Assembly (NCBI RefSeq): GCF_905475395.1
Contig: NC_058338.1
Span: forward strand, 96,457,435-96,521,434
Direction: 5' to 3'
DNA: 64,000 nt
Origin: Chrysoperla carnea
Lineage: Eukaryota > Arthropoda > Insecta > Neuroptera > Chrysopidae
In this document: positions 31,548 through 43,200 of the stretch, one piece after another
How the letters are laid out: each line of letters starts with the position of its first letter
Position numbering within the stretch: position 1 is the stretch's first letter
Notes under the pieces: generated by a model
The model's input: only the letters and a program-made list of their open reading frames with translations
The model's database searches: none
What the model was told of the DNA's origin: nothing
Position numbers and translations under genes: made by a program

Positions 31548-31946
31548 CAGTGTTCCCAACTTAGTGGTTTTACTACTAAAATTAGTAGTTTTTATATTTT
31601 GTTAGTTCGATTATTAACTTTTTAGTGGTTAGTGGTTTAATTTATGATTTGTTTGAGTAAAATATTGTTTGCTATAGAGTAAAAATGTGTACTCTATTGT
31701 TTTTCTATTTTATATAAAGAACTGTTTTCATACATATTAATTGAATTTTTATTAACCTAAAGTTAATTGAACAACATCATAAAAATCGAAATAGAATTTC
31801 AGAAATATAAGTTTTAAATTTTCAATTATTTGCTTCATAATAAATTAAAAGTTTTGAATTTTTATTATGGCAGAAGTCTTAGTGGTTTTCTAGTGGTTTT
31901 CTATCGTCTGTCTAGTGGGCTTGGAAATTAATTGTTGGTAACACTG
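31548..31946. mobile_element. hAT-type MITE, 399 bp, with a perfect 8-bp target duplication
   Basis: The left end is CAGTGTTCCCAACTTAGTGG and the right end ...GTTGGTAACACTG, its imperfect complement. TCCACCAT flanks both sides (31540-31547 and 31947-31954). CAGTGTT-type ends and an 8-bp duplication are hAT features. The interior is AT-rich with repeated tagtggtt. Confidence 0.85.
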
Positions 31947-32309
31947 TCCACCATACTAACTTAGTGCCAACTAAAATTTAATGGTACAAATTTTTATCGC
32001 CAGCTGACGGAACTTATCTGCTTTGAATTTTAATATTTTTATTGGTCTTAAAAATGGTAAGTACAAGTATTGCTATCTGGTAGTCGAAATTGTAAATTAC
32101 TAAATTCGGGTCTTCTTCTGACTTGAATTAGTACGAATTATTATCGCCAGTTGGCGAGTTGGAACTCCCAGTTATCAATAATACAAAATTGGCAATTAAA
32201 AAAATTAATATTAAATTCATAAGCGCGTATTCTAATATTCGAATATATATACAATAATAATAATAATACTATATTCGAATTTTTTCATCAATAAATTAAA
32301 GAGATTCAT

Positions 32310-32515
32310 TGGTTAGTTGATGAAAACACAATGTATATCGAGATGATTGATAATTGTGAATTAACAGAAATACAAAAATACGGACCGTATTATCTTTGTG
32401 GTTGGGCACTATTTGTTTAGTCCTCGGATCCAATACCTTTTTCAACTGCAAGCTCTGACTGCACAAATGCAATATATCCTAGTGAGGTTTGTTTCCATAG
32501 ATATCAATAATTTTT
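32310..32515 (+). pseudogene. Remnant of the same transposase-like sequence as 52426-53060
   Basis: The stretch from aattaaagagattcattgg to gcaatatatcctagtgagg matches the complement of about 52800-53035. No open frame remains. Confidence 0.4.
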
Positions 32516-33004
32516 CTTTATTAAGCAGATCCTTCCGCTTACCCGCTAATAGATAATATAGATGTAAGAATAAAATTTTATCCCTATTTAGATTAAATTA
32601 ATTATTCGAAAACAAAAGTGGATGATTATATTATTAAAAACTGTTTTACATGTAACAGCTGCACCTTGCACTTTATTGGATTTTAACGCTAAGATGTCAG
32701 TGCCACGAGTAAAAAAAAATTTGAACCATTCTCGTTACAATCAGCTGATTATTTCAATCATTTAAGAGGCAGGAAATATATTCTTTATTGTACATTTTAA
32801 TGTGCTGTGCAATTTTTGGTGTTCTAACAATAGTTCTTTTTTCTATCGCTAGATAGGTTTTTATCTCTAGAACGGAGTCTTTCCTAGCATTAAAATCCAA
32901 TAAAAATATTTAGGGTGAAATTTTTTTTTTAAATTGTGTGAATTGTAATTTATTGATTCGAAATAGTTCATATAAAAATTTTATTTGTTTAATAAAAATT
33001 GAAA

Positions 33005-36000
33005 TTATTTGGACAATTCGAAATGTGTTTTCATATGACCGTTAAGTACATGTTTATGACTAAAAGTTTTCCCACAATAAGTACAGATAAATGGTTTTTC
33101 TCCTGTGTGAATCCGCAAATGTAATTTTAGATTATATTTTTTATAAAATGCTTTATTGCAGTAAGTACAAACAAAATTACGTTCACCTAAAAATGACAAA
33201 ACAAACTTTATGATATTCAATAATTCAAAATAAAATTATTTCACTCTCTTTTCTTCACCTATGTTTAAAGTATGGAGGGTAGAGCAAAGTTTACTTTGAT
33301 CCCCATCTTAGATTAGGTTTGGTTATATTGGCTGTCCACGAAGGACACACTTAGAGCCCATTGTGATACCATATATGTGTTTTACCACCTTTCCGCTGAT
33401 AATTTCCTTTATCAGCTCCTCAACTTCAGAGGCACCTCCTTCATGCATGTACCATGCACTACACCAGCCCATCACGACTATTAATTAAATTGATTTTGTT
33501 ACGACGGCGGGAATCGAACCCGCTACCCTAAGCATACCGCGGACAGCATTGGTTACGCCTTAACCAACTGAGCTAATAGGACGATCCCACTGTAAGTAGA
33601 AGAGAGAAGAACGATTACGAATCGTGTATTACAAAATTTAAACATCTGTATAAATCGTAAATATTCGCCAGCACAAGGCGAGTTGTGTTTTGCTCTCTCG
33701 AAGACATTATTATTCTAAAATACACACTTTTGCTACAACAGCGCTATCCTTATTTAACGTTTTTTGTGGACACTTTTTGATTCTACCCTCCATAATTTTC
33801 AACCGATGAATACCAACATAACCGTGAAGATATCCTTAGAACCATAAAAAACAAAACTAGGAAAATTCAGAAAATTCCTAGAAGTTGATATACAGGATAT
33901 TTTTTTAAGTTGACATGTGCTTGAAAATCGAAAAATGTTGGGTTTATAGGCGCACATCTTACGCAGATATTAAACTTGACCAACAAATTTTATCATCAAA
34001 CATTCAGACTCAACTATTAGCTGTACTAAATGTGTAAAAGTAAAATTTTATTCAACACTCAACAGATAATAGTTGAAAAGAATAATCAAAACTAGCATGA
34101 ATAATAAATATAGTATAGTTGAATCATAGATGTATAACATATAGATAGAAGATCTATATGGCGTAAAATAAAATTTATGACGTAAAGCAGCGCCTCAGAG
34201 TGAATCCCTGAGAACTAAATAAAACCATTCAACGCATGCTATATGTTCATTAGGACATATTTGGTAGCGCTAGTCTCAATCTCAAATGTATCTCAAATTC
34301 CATTCAAATTTCAGACCAATTTCAATACATGGGATAATCTGTCTAGAATTATCAATACTAGCATGAATGACGTCTATCATTTTAAAAACTAATTACTCAT
34401 AGACTTATATTAATACATCCCTGGTGGAAAAAATATTTGAAGAAAGAATTAGAAGTTCTGAAAAAGTCTTAGGAACTTTGAATTTCTCAACGTTTTCGGA
34501 CTAGTCTAATTCAGAGTTATTCAGAGTTCTTAATACTTTTTTAAAGTTTCTAAGACTTTTTCAGAGTTTTCTAAGACTTGTTAAGACTTATTATTTTTTC
34601 AAATATTTTTTCCACCAGGGATGTCATAGAATTTATATTAATTCATATTTATTTAAATTATAGAAAAAAAGTGACAGTCCACAATATCGAAAAATGTTCT
34701 GTAAATGGAAACTTATGTGTATGTGTTGGAGTTAATTAATTTTATAATGTCTGTAATTTAAATAAATATCAATATAAAATCTATGACATGTATTAATATA
34801 AGTCTATCAGTAATTAGTTTTTAAAATGATAGAAGTCATTCATGCTAGTATTGATTCTTATAGGGTTACTCCAATCATCTGAGGGATTCATCTTGGAATC
34901 TAACGAAATAAGCTGAATTTTTGTACAAACCTTTATTTTGATAGTACAAATGTTGTCTGAAAAGTCACATATGATTACGCGTACGCGTCCTTAGATATTC
35001 AAGATCAAAAGTCGCGAAAATCGTTTTTTTTGTGAATATCTCGTTTCTTTTGCCTTCAATCGTACTAACATTTACTATATATGTTGCAGAGGATAAAATT
35101 TTCTACAAATTTTGTCTGAAACTTTTTTTTGTACGTTGAACCGTTTTTGATGGAGCGCTCAGCTTAACGTACCTCAGTGCTGGTTCAATATTTATAAATA
35201 TAAGATATTAAATAATTATATAGTAGTATTCAACGAATATAATTAATGAAAAAAATCGCATAAGAAACTGGGATTCACGATTGACCTTGTCTATTATACG
35301 GTTTTTTTACTTAATTATTGATTAAATACTTCTTAAATAATTATTTAACACCTTATATTTATAACTCTTGATCCAGCACTGATGTACATTAAGCTGAGCG
35401 TTCCATCTTCTGCGCTCTCTATTGCAAAAACGATTTTACGTACAAAAAAAGTTTTAGACAAAATTTGGCCTCTTCATCTATTATAATAAATGTAAATACG
35501 ATTGTAGGCAAAAGAAACGAGATCAAAAAACTGATTTACGCGACCTTTGACAATGTTTATCTAAGGACGGGCACGCGTAACATTTGTACACTGTGAAAAT
35601 AAAGGTGTGTACAAAAATCCAGCTTATTCCGTTAGATTCCGAGGTTGACCACTTTTTTTGACTAAGATGTTCGGATTAGGTATTTTCTTTGAAAATTCAC
35701 TACTGGAATTGCCAACAGAGTGAGAACCACCTCTCGAAGTAGATTGACAAGGATAGTAAATATCGGGGCCTGGTCATAATACGCATGTCTTAATATACAA
35801 CATAATATCCTGGCGCGTATTTAAAATAAGATTATACCACTTTTAAATAAAGTTAAAACAGTATATTTTGAACAAATTACCATTTTACCATTAAAAAAAA
35901 TTTTTTTCATAGAATTTAAACAAAATTATTTAACAATATTGCTCGTTTGAACGTTAAAATAAAATAAATTTTATTTATTTATTTTAAGCACATGTGAATG

Positions 36001-39000
36001 TGAAATATAAACACATCATTGAAGCAGCTGATTCCGGTCATACGATCATGCACATTGAATACCAGGCCTCCAAAATGGTGTTTCTCCGTCAGCTGTTTGT
36101 TAATCTACTCTGTGATGCCAAAATACATATACTTGGTATACACTGGGATCATCTATTTAAAATATATGATCTAAGGATATTTTTGCTATTAATTACTGTC
36201 TAAACTATTCACTTTACAAAAAAATGTTTTAAACCAAAAATGTTTGCGTATATTTGTAAATAACAACTTTCGAATTTAAAGTATTCGTCTAATGTTTACC
36301 AGTTATGAGTTAGAGAGAGATTTTAATTGAACCGGAAAACTTAGATTAAATTCAATACCCGTATAAGATGTATGCCTTTGAAATTAATCAACTTATTTTT
36401 CGAGCTTCACGCATAAATAATGTTAAAAAAGCCTGTATTTAACAATTTTTTAAAATTTTAAATCTGAATCTATTTTTGATACCAGATTGATGCAGTTTTT
36501 AGCTAGCGCAATAAGTGAAGGAAATATGAGCGTTTCTGATATTACCGGTATGAACAAATTGATGGTCATTTAAGTATTTCAATGTTTTAAATTTTTTATT
36601 ACAAATATCACAAGAATAATTCCTCTCTTCCACATGCGTACGTTTATGTTTAGCTAAATGATTTTTACTTTTGTATTTATTTTTACAAATTTCACATTCA
36701 AAGTTTCTTTCGTTTAAATGTGTTACAGAATGTTTACGTAAGCTACTACCATCTGTAAATTTGCTATCTAAAAATAAAACATGAAATTTAAATAAATATA
36801 TAGAAAAAAAAGTTTCTGTAAATATTATCACGATCTTTTAATCGAAAATTGGGTATTTGCATGGAATTTATTTTTCGAATTTCTTAACAAAATATGAAAA
36901 AAACCGTAAGCGAGATGACAAAAAGTGAAATTAAAATTGAAATCGGCCAAGAAATAAATACGGATGATATAAGCATTTTAAGTCAGTTAAGCCATTTGCT
37001 GTAGCATAGCTACTCCATGTTAAATTCTGTTTTATGCTAGAATGAGATAAAAACAAAACTTTGATGGTTTTTTATTGGTTGTTTTAAGTTATTCGAGAAA
37101 AAATTTTCTCATCAAAGCAAAAAAAAAATCATGAAAATACCCAATTACAGATTTAATCGAGGAAATAAACCCGAAAAATAATCTAACCAAGGAAGCGACT
37201 CCTCGTCATTTGATTTTTATGGAAGTCGGTGGAAAATGTTTGTCTGAGTCCATAAGGTGGGACAGAAGTACCCTGACACCACATTCTCTTTATTTAAAAT
37301 TTAAAAAAAAAACAACTATTTGATTTCATATTTTGGACAATTTTTAGCTATTTTTTATTCCTGACATTTTTTATCTAACCTCACCGTTTGCGAAATAAGA
37401 GCATTTGAAAAACAAAAATGCAGATCTCAATGAAACTTATAGACAGCATAACGAAAAATTACATTTTTCTAAGCAATTGCTTACTATGACTCATTGTTCT
37501 CGCGCCAGAGATCACCAAGGTTGCGCACTCTCGAGCAAAGCGCATACAGAGGCTATTTAAAAGCAGCTTACGCGCCTCTAAAACATTAATACTGAGTTAA
37601 TCGATGAGTCACATCCGTTGGTAAAGACCAACACCTTGTTTTTAAATGAATGAACAAAAATATTTACCACATTGAGTACAATGATAAGGTTTTTCTCCAG
37701 TATGTCTTCGTACGTGAATTGTATAATCATAAACATTTGAAAAAGATTTCCCACAATGCGGACATAAATGAAATTTATCTGCATGAGTCTAACAAAGAAA
37801 ATAAATAATTAATACAAAGTTATTGTTAAGTTATAAAACCTTTAACAACATCAACATCAACTTTTATTAAATCATTACCAACCTTTTGATGTTCATTACA
37901 CAATTCTAAACTTTGAAATCTCTGACCACACTTTTCGCACGTTACATGTTCATTTAAATGCTCTTTTAAAATATTTTTGCATCCAAAATCTTGTTTACAT
38001 ATTTTACAACGATTTATTTCCGGTGAATGTTTTCTTACATCATCTAGTGAATGAAAATTCTCATCACAGTACATACATTTCATTACGATTGAATGCGTTA
38101 GTTTCAAATGTTTATATAATTTTGTTTTTAAATGAAATCTCATTTCACATTCTTCACATTTATATTTTTTAATTTTATTGTGCTTCTCTGTAACATTATC
38201 ATTTATTGCATCATTTGTATCGTTAATTTCTATTTCTTTGTCATGAATGAATTCATCTTTAACAGAAATGAATTCTTTTTTAATAGTGTCACTTGTAGTT
38301 GCTTCTTCTGAATTATAAAAATTAAAAGAATTATCTTCATTTTTAAAATCATCATCTTCATCTATTGCAACTTCTAATTTTATGTTGTGTTGTGCGTTTG
38401 TAATAATTTCTTCTAATAATTTTACGGTTGATAAATATTGGATTTTTAATTTATAAGATTGTTTCAAATAGTTTGAACATTCAAGACAGATATTTTTGGG
38501 TAACAAATCATCAGCAGATATCTATAAAATTATACAAAACAAGTGAAAACAAACAATTGACTAAATTAATTGTTGAAATAGTCTGTATAGAAAGTGTTGA
38601 ATATCAGTGCTTGCATTATTTTTTTTTTTTTATAAATTAGAAGAGTTTAAAAACCAACACAATAGGGAATAATCATGAAATTTAAATTTGGTTCAAATAT
38701 TTTTTTCCGTAACTTTTTTTACTTAAAATTAATTAATAAAAGTACAAATTCACTGACGTCATAGTATGTGGCTTATCAGACTTGTTGACATACTGTATGG
38801 TATTAATTATTTATATTTTGTATGGTATTACCATGGATATATACTATAATTACTACATCCGTGGATATTACACCTATAGTAAACAGTACATTGAACTGTC
38901 ACCAACTGACAGCTCACATATCAATACGTCATCAACAGAGAGGACATCAAAATTTTGTTTTAATTTTCGCCCTCACAAATAAACAATAAGGTTTACGAAA

Positions 39001-39540
39001 AAATGTTTCAAACAACAGTTGTTTATTTTGTTATAAGGAACATTTTTTTACATTTATACTTTTGTTGACCTATGTTGCTCATTTATGAACTTAGTCATAC
39101 TTTTTACGTTCTGAACACTTTATAAAAACTGGAGCTTGATATCTCATTTTGTTTTTGTGTTATAGTGTCCACAGACAGACAGACAGCCGGAAATGGACTA
39201 ATTAGATGATTTATGAACATCTATAACAAAATTTGGTTGGTACCATCAATACTTTTAAGTGTTACAAACTTGGGACTAAACTTAGTATACCTTAATATAT
39301 ATTTACATATATAAAGGGTATACATTATTATCGTTTTATCTTGGTGAAATGTAAACAAAGTAAATTAGTATATTTGTAACTTACATGTACTGAAGCAAAT
39401 TCTTCTAACATTTCCCTGTACGTTTTTATTAAATTTGGAATTAATGTAATTTCAAAAATTGAAATCATATCTTTGTTTTTCCCCAAACAAATTCTACAAA
39501 CAATTTCAAAATCATTCAATCCAATATGTTTTGTTTCCAT
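33005..39540 (-). CDS. ZAD-C2H2 zinc-finger gene B, five exons, complete
   Basis: Predicted nuclear DNA-binding regulator, about 439 aa. Exons: 39540-39385 (156 nt; [14 protein letters not shown]), 38521-37883 (639; ICLEC, acidic linker, fingers KYKCEEC, NRCKIC, VTCEKC), 37788-37668 (121), 36767-36546 (222) and 33186-33005 (182; ending HFELSK). Phases 0, 0, 1, 1 join in one frame. About ten C2H2 units, of which the second (MKCMYC) is atypical; TGEKP linkers occur near the end. The finger VTCEKC has its last His in exon 3 and YHCTQC spans exons 3 and 4. Exons 1 to 4 are nearly identical to gene A, with three amino-acid differences in the 213 codons of exon 2 allowing for the intron tail. Intron 1 is 863 bp, without the Polinton. 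Intron 4 (3.4 kb) holds a SINE, a MITE and a foldback element. Confidence 0.88.
33305..33588 (-). mobile_element. tRNA-derived SINE in the last intron of gene B
   Basis: The minus strand starts near 33588 with a tRNA-like head: A box TTAGCTCAGTTGGTTAAGG (about 33559-33577) and B box GGGTTCGATTCCC (about 33508-33521), correctly spaced for polymerase III. A non-tRNA body of about 200 bp follows. The head diverges from a functional tRNA and has a long tail, so a SINE rather than a tRNA gene. Confidence 0.75.
34419..34620. mobile_element. CCCTGGTGG palindromic MITE, copy 1
   Basis: Ends CCCTGGTGGAAAAAATATTT and its complement; AT flanks both sides as a 2-bp duplication. The interior is also largely self-complementary. 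No ORF. Other copies are at 39742, 48151 and 59341. Confidence 0.8.
34864..35655. repeat. Long foldback element (arms about 290 bp)
   Basis: The left arm (34864-35175) and right arm (35372-35655) are inverted copies: aataagctgaatttttgtac on the left pairs with gtacaaaaatccagcttatt on the right. The loop is about 200 bp. Related copies: 1-243 (right arm only) and 50893-51590. No ORF; the class is unknown. Confidence 0.75.
35656..36205. other. Gene B-specific intron segment
   Basis: Absent from the gene A duplicate. It holds a 69-codon plus-strand ORF (35994-36203; [17 protein letters not shown]) with no recognisable family; I do not call it a gene. Confidence 0.35.
38941..39330. repeat. Dispersed repeat family R1, copy 2
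   Basis: Duplicate of 20091-20530 with a short internal deletion (the ggtttacaagatgg part). Confidence 0.65.
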
Positions 39541-39741
39541 AATTATAAACAAAATTTTCTTTATTAAGCAGATCTCCCGCTTATACAAAATGATTGATAC
39601 TGACAATTTTTAATATATTAATATTGAAAAAATTATTATAAATCTTGTATAAGAACTCGTAATATTACGGATTTAAATATATTCTAATGGTCCGGCTTAT
39701 AGAGAATAGAGAAAAAACGAATTCATTCTTTTTTTGTTTCA

Positions 39742-39933
39742 CCCTGGTGGAAAAAATATTTGAAGAAAGAATAAGAAATTGTGAAAAAGTCTTAGGAACT
39801 TTGAATTTCTCAACGTTTTCGGACTAGTTTAATTCAGAGTTATTCAGAGTTCTTAATACTTTTTGTTAGTTTTTAAGACTTTTTCAGAGTTTCCTAAGAC
39901 TTATTATTTTTTCAAATATTTTTTCCACCAGGG
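39742..39933. mobile_element. CCCTGGTGG palindromic MITE, copy 2
   Basis: Same ends as copy 1; CA flanks both sides. Confidence 0.8.
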
Positions 39934-40220
39934 CAATTATTCTCATTTTATTAAAAATCACAACAAAAATAAACTAAAATTTATAAAATATATTCAATAT
40001 TAAATTAACATTCAAGAACAAATGTGGTTTACATTATTAAAATTTTTTATAATTAAATTGTGTCGATTCCATTAAGTTTACGAAAAATCATTTATGAAAA
40101 TATTAAATTTTTTCTTTCTAAATGGAATAGATTTGGCGTGTAAAAAATTTGAACAATGTTTCATAAATTATTTTTGTTCGAAATAAATCTTATAAGTTTC
40201 TTATTTGACAAAAATTGAAA

Positions 40221-43200
40221 TTATTTAGAGAATTCAAAATGCGTTTTCATATGACCGTTTAGTACATGTTTATGACTAAACGTTTTTCCACAATAACTAC
40301 AGATAAATGGTTTTTCTCCTGTGTGAATCCGTAAATGTAATTTTAGATTATAGCTTTTATAAAATGCTTTGTTGCAGTATGTGCAAACAAAATTTCTTTC
40401 ACCTAAAAATGAAAAAAAAATTGTACAAAACTTTAATAGGGTATTATACTATGTTTGCAAAAGTACTTCAAACTGTTGATTTTCCTAATTAAAAGCTACA
40501 AAAAAATATATTTCGGCACAATAAATACGCTTTCTTGCCATAAAATTAAATTAATTTTTAAACGTTTTTTATTCAAAAATGCTATTAGCCATTTTTTGGT
40601 GACGTAATATTGGTAAAAACAACATTCATGTATGTAATTATTATATGTATAAATAAAGATGATGTAACATAACCTAAATTACTATGAGAGCCATCAACAA
40701 ATTATTAATTTTTGCATATTATTTTTGCCTATATGATGTCACATCATGGCGGTTCGTTTTTTAGATCACGTGACTTGATATACAGATTTAAAAATGTGCT
40801 TTTATGACTCAAAATCAGAATATTTAAGTATATTAAGTAAATTTCATAACATTATACCCTATTGTAGTTGAATAAATCTACCGAATTTAGATAAAGAATT
40901 CGATAAATTTTTGCAAACGGCAAATTTTTTTTAAAATGGTTTCTTTAGTTGTAAAAAAATACGGAAAAGGAGTTTTCCGATTCCGGAACGATTCGCGCGA
41001 ACTTCTGCACGCAGTTTTATCTCAACATTGTTTTCTTTGTTGACGTTTTCTTGAATATGTCTATTTCTATTGATTGGAATTCCGAAATCGGAAAAATCTT
41101 TTCCGTATTTTTTTACAACAAAAGAAACCTTTTTAAAAAAATATTAGCCATTTGCAAAAACTTATCGAATTCTTTATCAAGATCCGATAGATTTATTCAA
41201 CTAATTGGGTATTTGCATGAAAATGATTTTGCACATAATATTAATTAAATAAAATTTTTGATATTTATAAAATACCTACATAAGATTGAATTTTAATTTT
41301 AACAAATGTTTTTAAATAAATAACTAAAAGTGATCCAATGAAAGTGAAACATGATGTGGTTGGTGCATTGACATTACATTCCATAGACTGAGTGTCAAAC
41401 GATTTTATGCGTGCCAACATCTGAGATAATTGCTTAGGTCAAATCCATTAAAGATTCGTAAAAAAAATGTAAAATGATACGTGAAAAGTATTTTTTTTAA
41501 GCCAAAAAGCGAAAAAGTTTGTGATATGCAAATTTAACATTCAATGCATGTTTTTTTGATAAATGATAGCTGACCTAAGAAATTACCTCAGATGTTGACA
41601 CGCTTCTCACTGTACGGAAAGATAGGCGATGCTAAGTCTATGTAATACTATAAAGTAAATGGCTTGATGTGCCGTTATTGTCCATATTATTAGCGCGTTA
41701 TTCGACTGCATGATAAGCGGCGAATGATGAAGTGTTGGAAATAATTTCAAGTTAGTTTATATTTACAATTAGTCTCTATAACCGATTTGCGCACTTATTT
41801 TGAATGGAATATACACATTGACGTTACATACGCAATGTGGAGTTACTCATTCGTTTAAATTTTAACAATTTTTTTTTATTATTAAAGAATAAAAATGAAA
41901 AATTTTGTTACCAAAAATTATTAAAATTTTTTAAAATGAATACAACTATTCTAGAATAAAACTGTTTAAAAAAATTACCTGTATGCACAAATTGATGTCC
42001 AGCTAAAGTTTTCGGAGTTTTAAATTTTTTATTACAAATCTCACAAGAATAATTATTCTCTTCAACATGAGTAAACTTATGTTTATTTAAATGAACTTGA
42101 GTTTTAAATTTATTCTTACAAATTTCACATTCAAAGTTTCTTTCCGTTAGATGCTTTACAGAATGTTTACGTAATCTTCCGCTGTCCGTAAATTTTGCAT
42201 CTAAAAAAATATAATTGAAAAATATAAATCTGAAAATAAATCAAATTTAATTTAAACAAGTGAAAAAAACAATTTTACGTCATGTAAGAGAAGATAGAAG
42301 ATGTTTTTGTTCACTTCCTAAGTGTACATAGAAATAATCAAACACATACATGTTTACTTCGATACAATACAATATAAGTATACATATTATATTTGTTCTA
42401 ACCTAATTTGTGCCTTCACGGGTAGAGTAGTAATGTTTACGAAAAAATGATTCAAACAAAAGTTGTTAATTTTTTTATAAAGAACGCTTTTTATATTTAA
42501 ACTACTATTCTGTCTCTAACGGTTTCCAAGAAGGGTCCTACGAATCCAAGACTCAATTGACCTATGTTGCTCATTTATGAAATTTAACTCACTTTTTACG
42601 CCCTGAACAAGCTATAAAATTTTTAGCTTGATATCCCTTTTCGTTTTTGAGTAATCGTGTTTATAGACGAAAAATCCATACACATAGATAGACCATTTTA
42701 AAATAGACATTTCAACAATTAAAATAAGCCCGAGGAGACTATGAAAATTATTTTTTACATTTAAACTTTTGTAAATCGCTAACGGTTTACAAGATGGGTT
42801 CTACGGACCCCATTGACCTACGTTGCTCTTTTACAAACTTTACTCATTTTCAATCCTACTTTTTACGCTCTAAGCACGCTATAAAAGTTTCAGCTTGATG
42901 TCTCTTTTCGTTTTAGACTTATTATTTCATTTATATATGAATTTGTGGCAAAAATATTAATGCAAGTTTTCTATTGGTTTTAGATTTTTAGAAAGTTTAT
43001 CCTTAAATTGCATTTTCTTCATAACGATCTTAATTCCTTACTTTTCTAATTTTATTAACTAAAAAACGAAAATATTTACCACATTGAGTACATTGATATG
43101 GTTTTTCTCCTGTATGATTTCGCACATGATAAATGTAATTCGTACTATCTGAAAATGATTTCCCACAATATGAACACAAATGAATTTTATCTGAATGGGT

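Larger units (their letters stand above)
35386..39624. repeat. Segmental duplicate of 1-3394 plus 20091-20864
   Basis: Long blocks match with only scattered differences: foldback arm, exons 4 to 1 and introns. Differences include a 35622-36205 segment present only here, 265-680 present only in copy A, and about 293 bp plus the Polinton missing here (junction at about 38941). Confidence 0.85.

Noticed and set aside
33490..33590. Functional tRNA gene on the minus strand
   Set aside because: A and B boxes are present, but it continues into a long body and the stems look imperfect; a SINE fits better.
35994..36203. 69-codon plus-strand ORF in gene B intron 4
   Set aside because: No recognisable family, ATG context unremarkable and the segment is absent from the gene A duplicate.
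38941..38941. Clean empty target site for the Polinton in gene B
   Set aside because: About 293 bp around the insertion point are missing in gene B, so it shows absence of the element but not the precise pre-insertion sequence.
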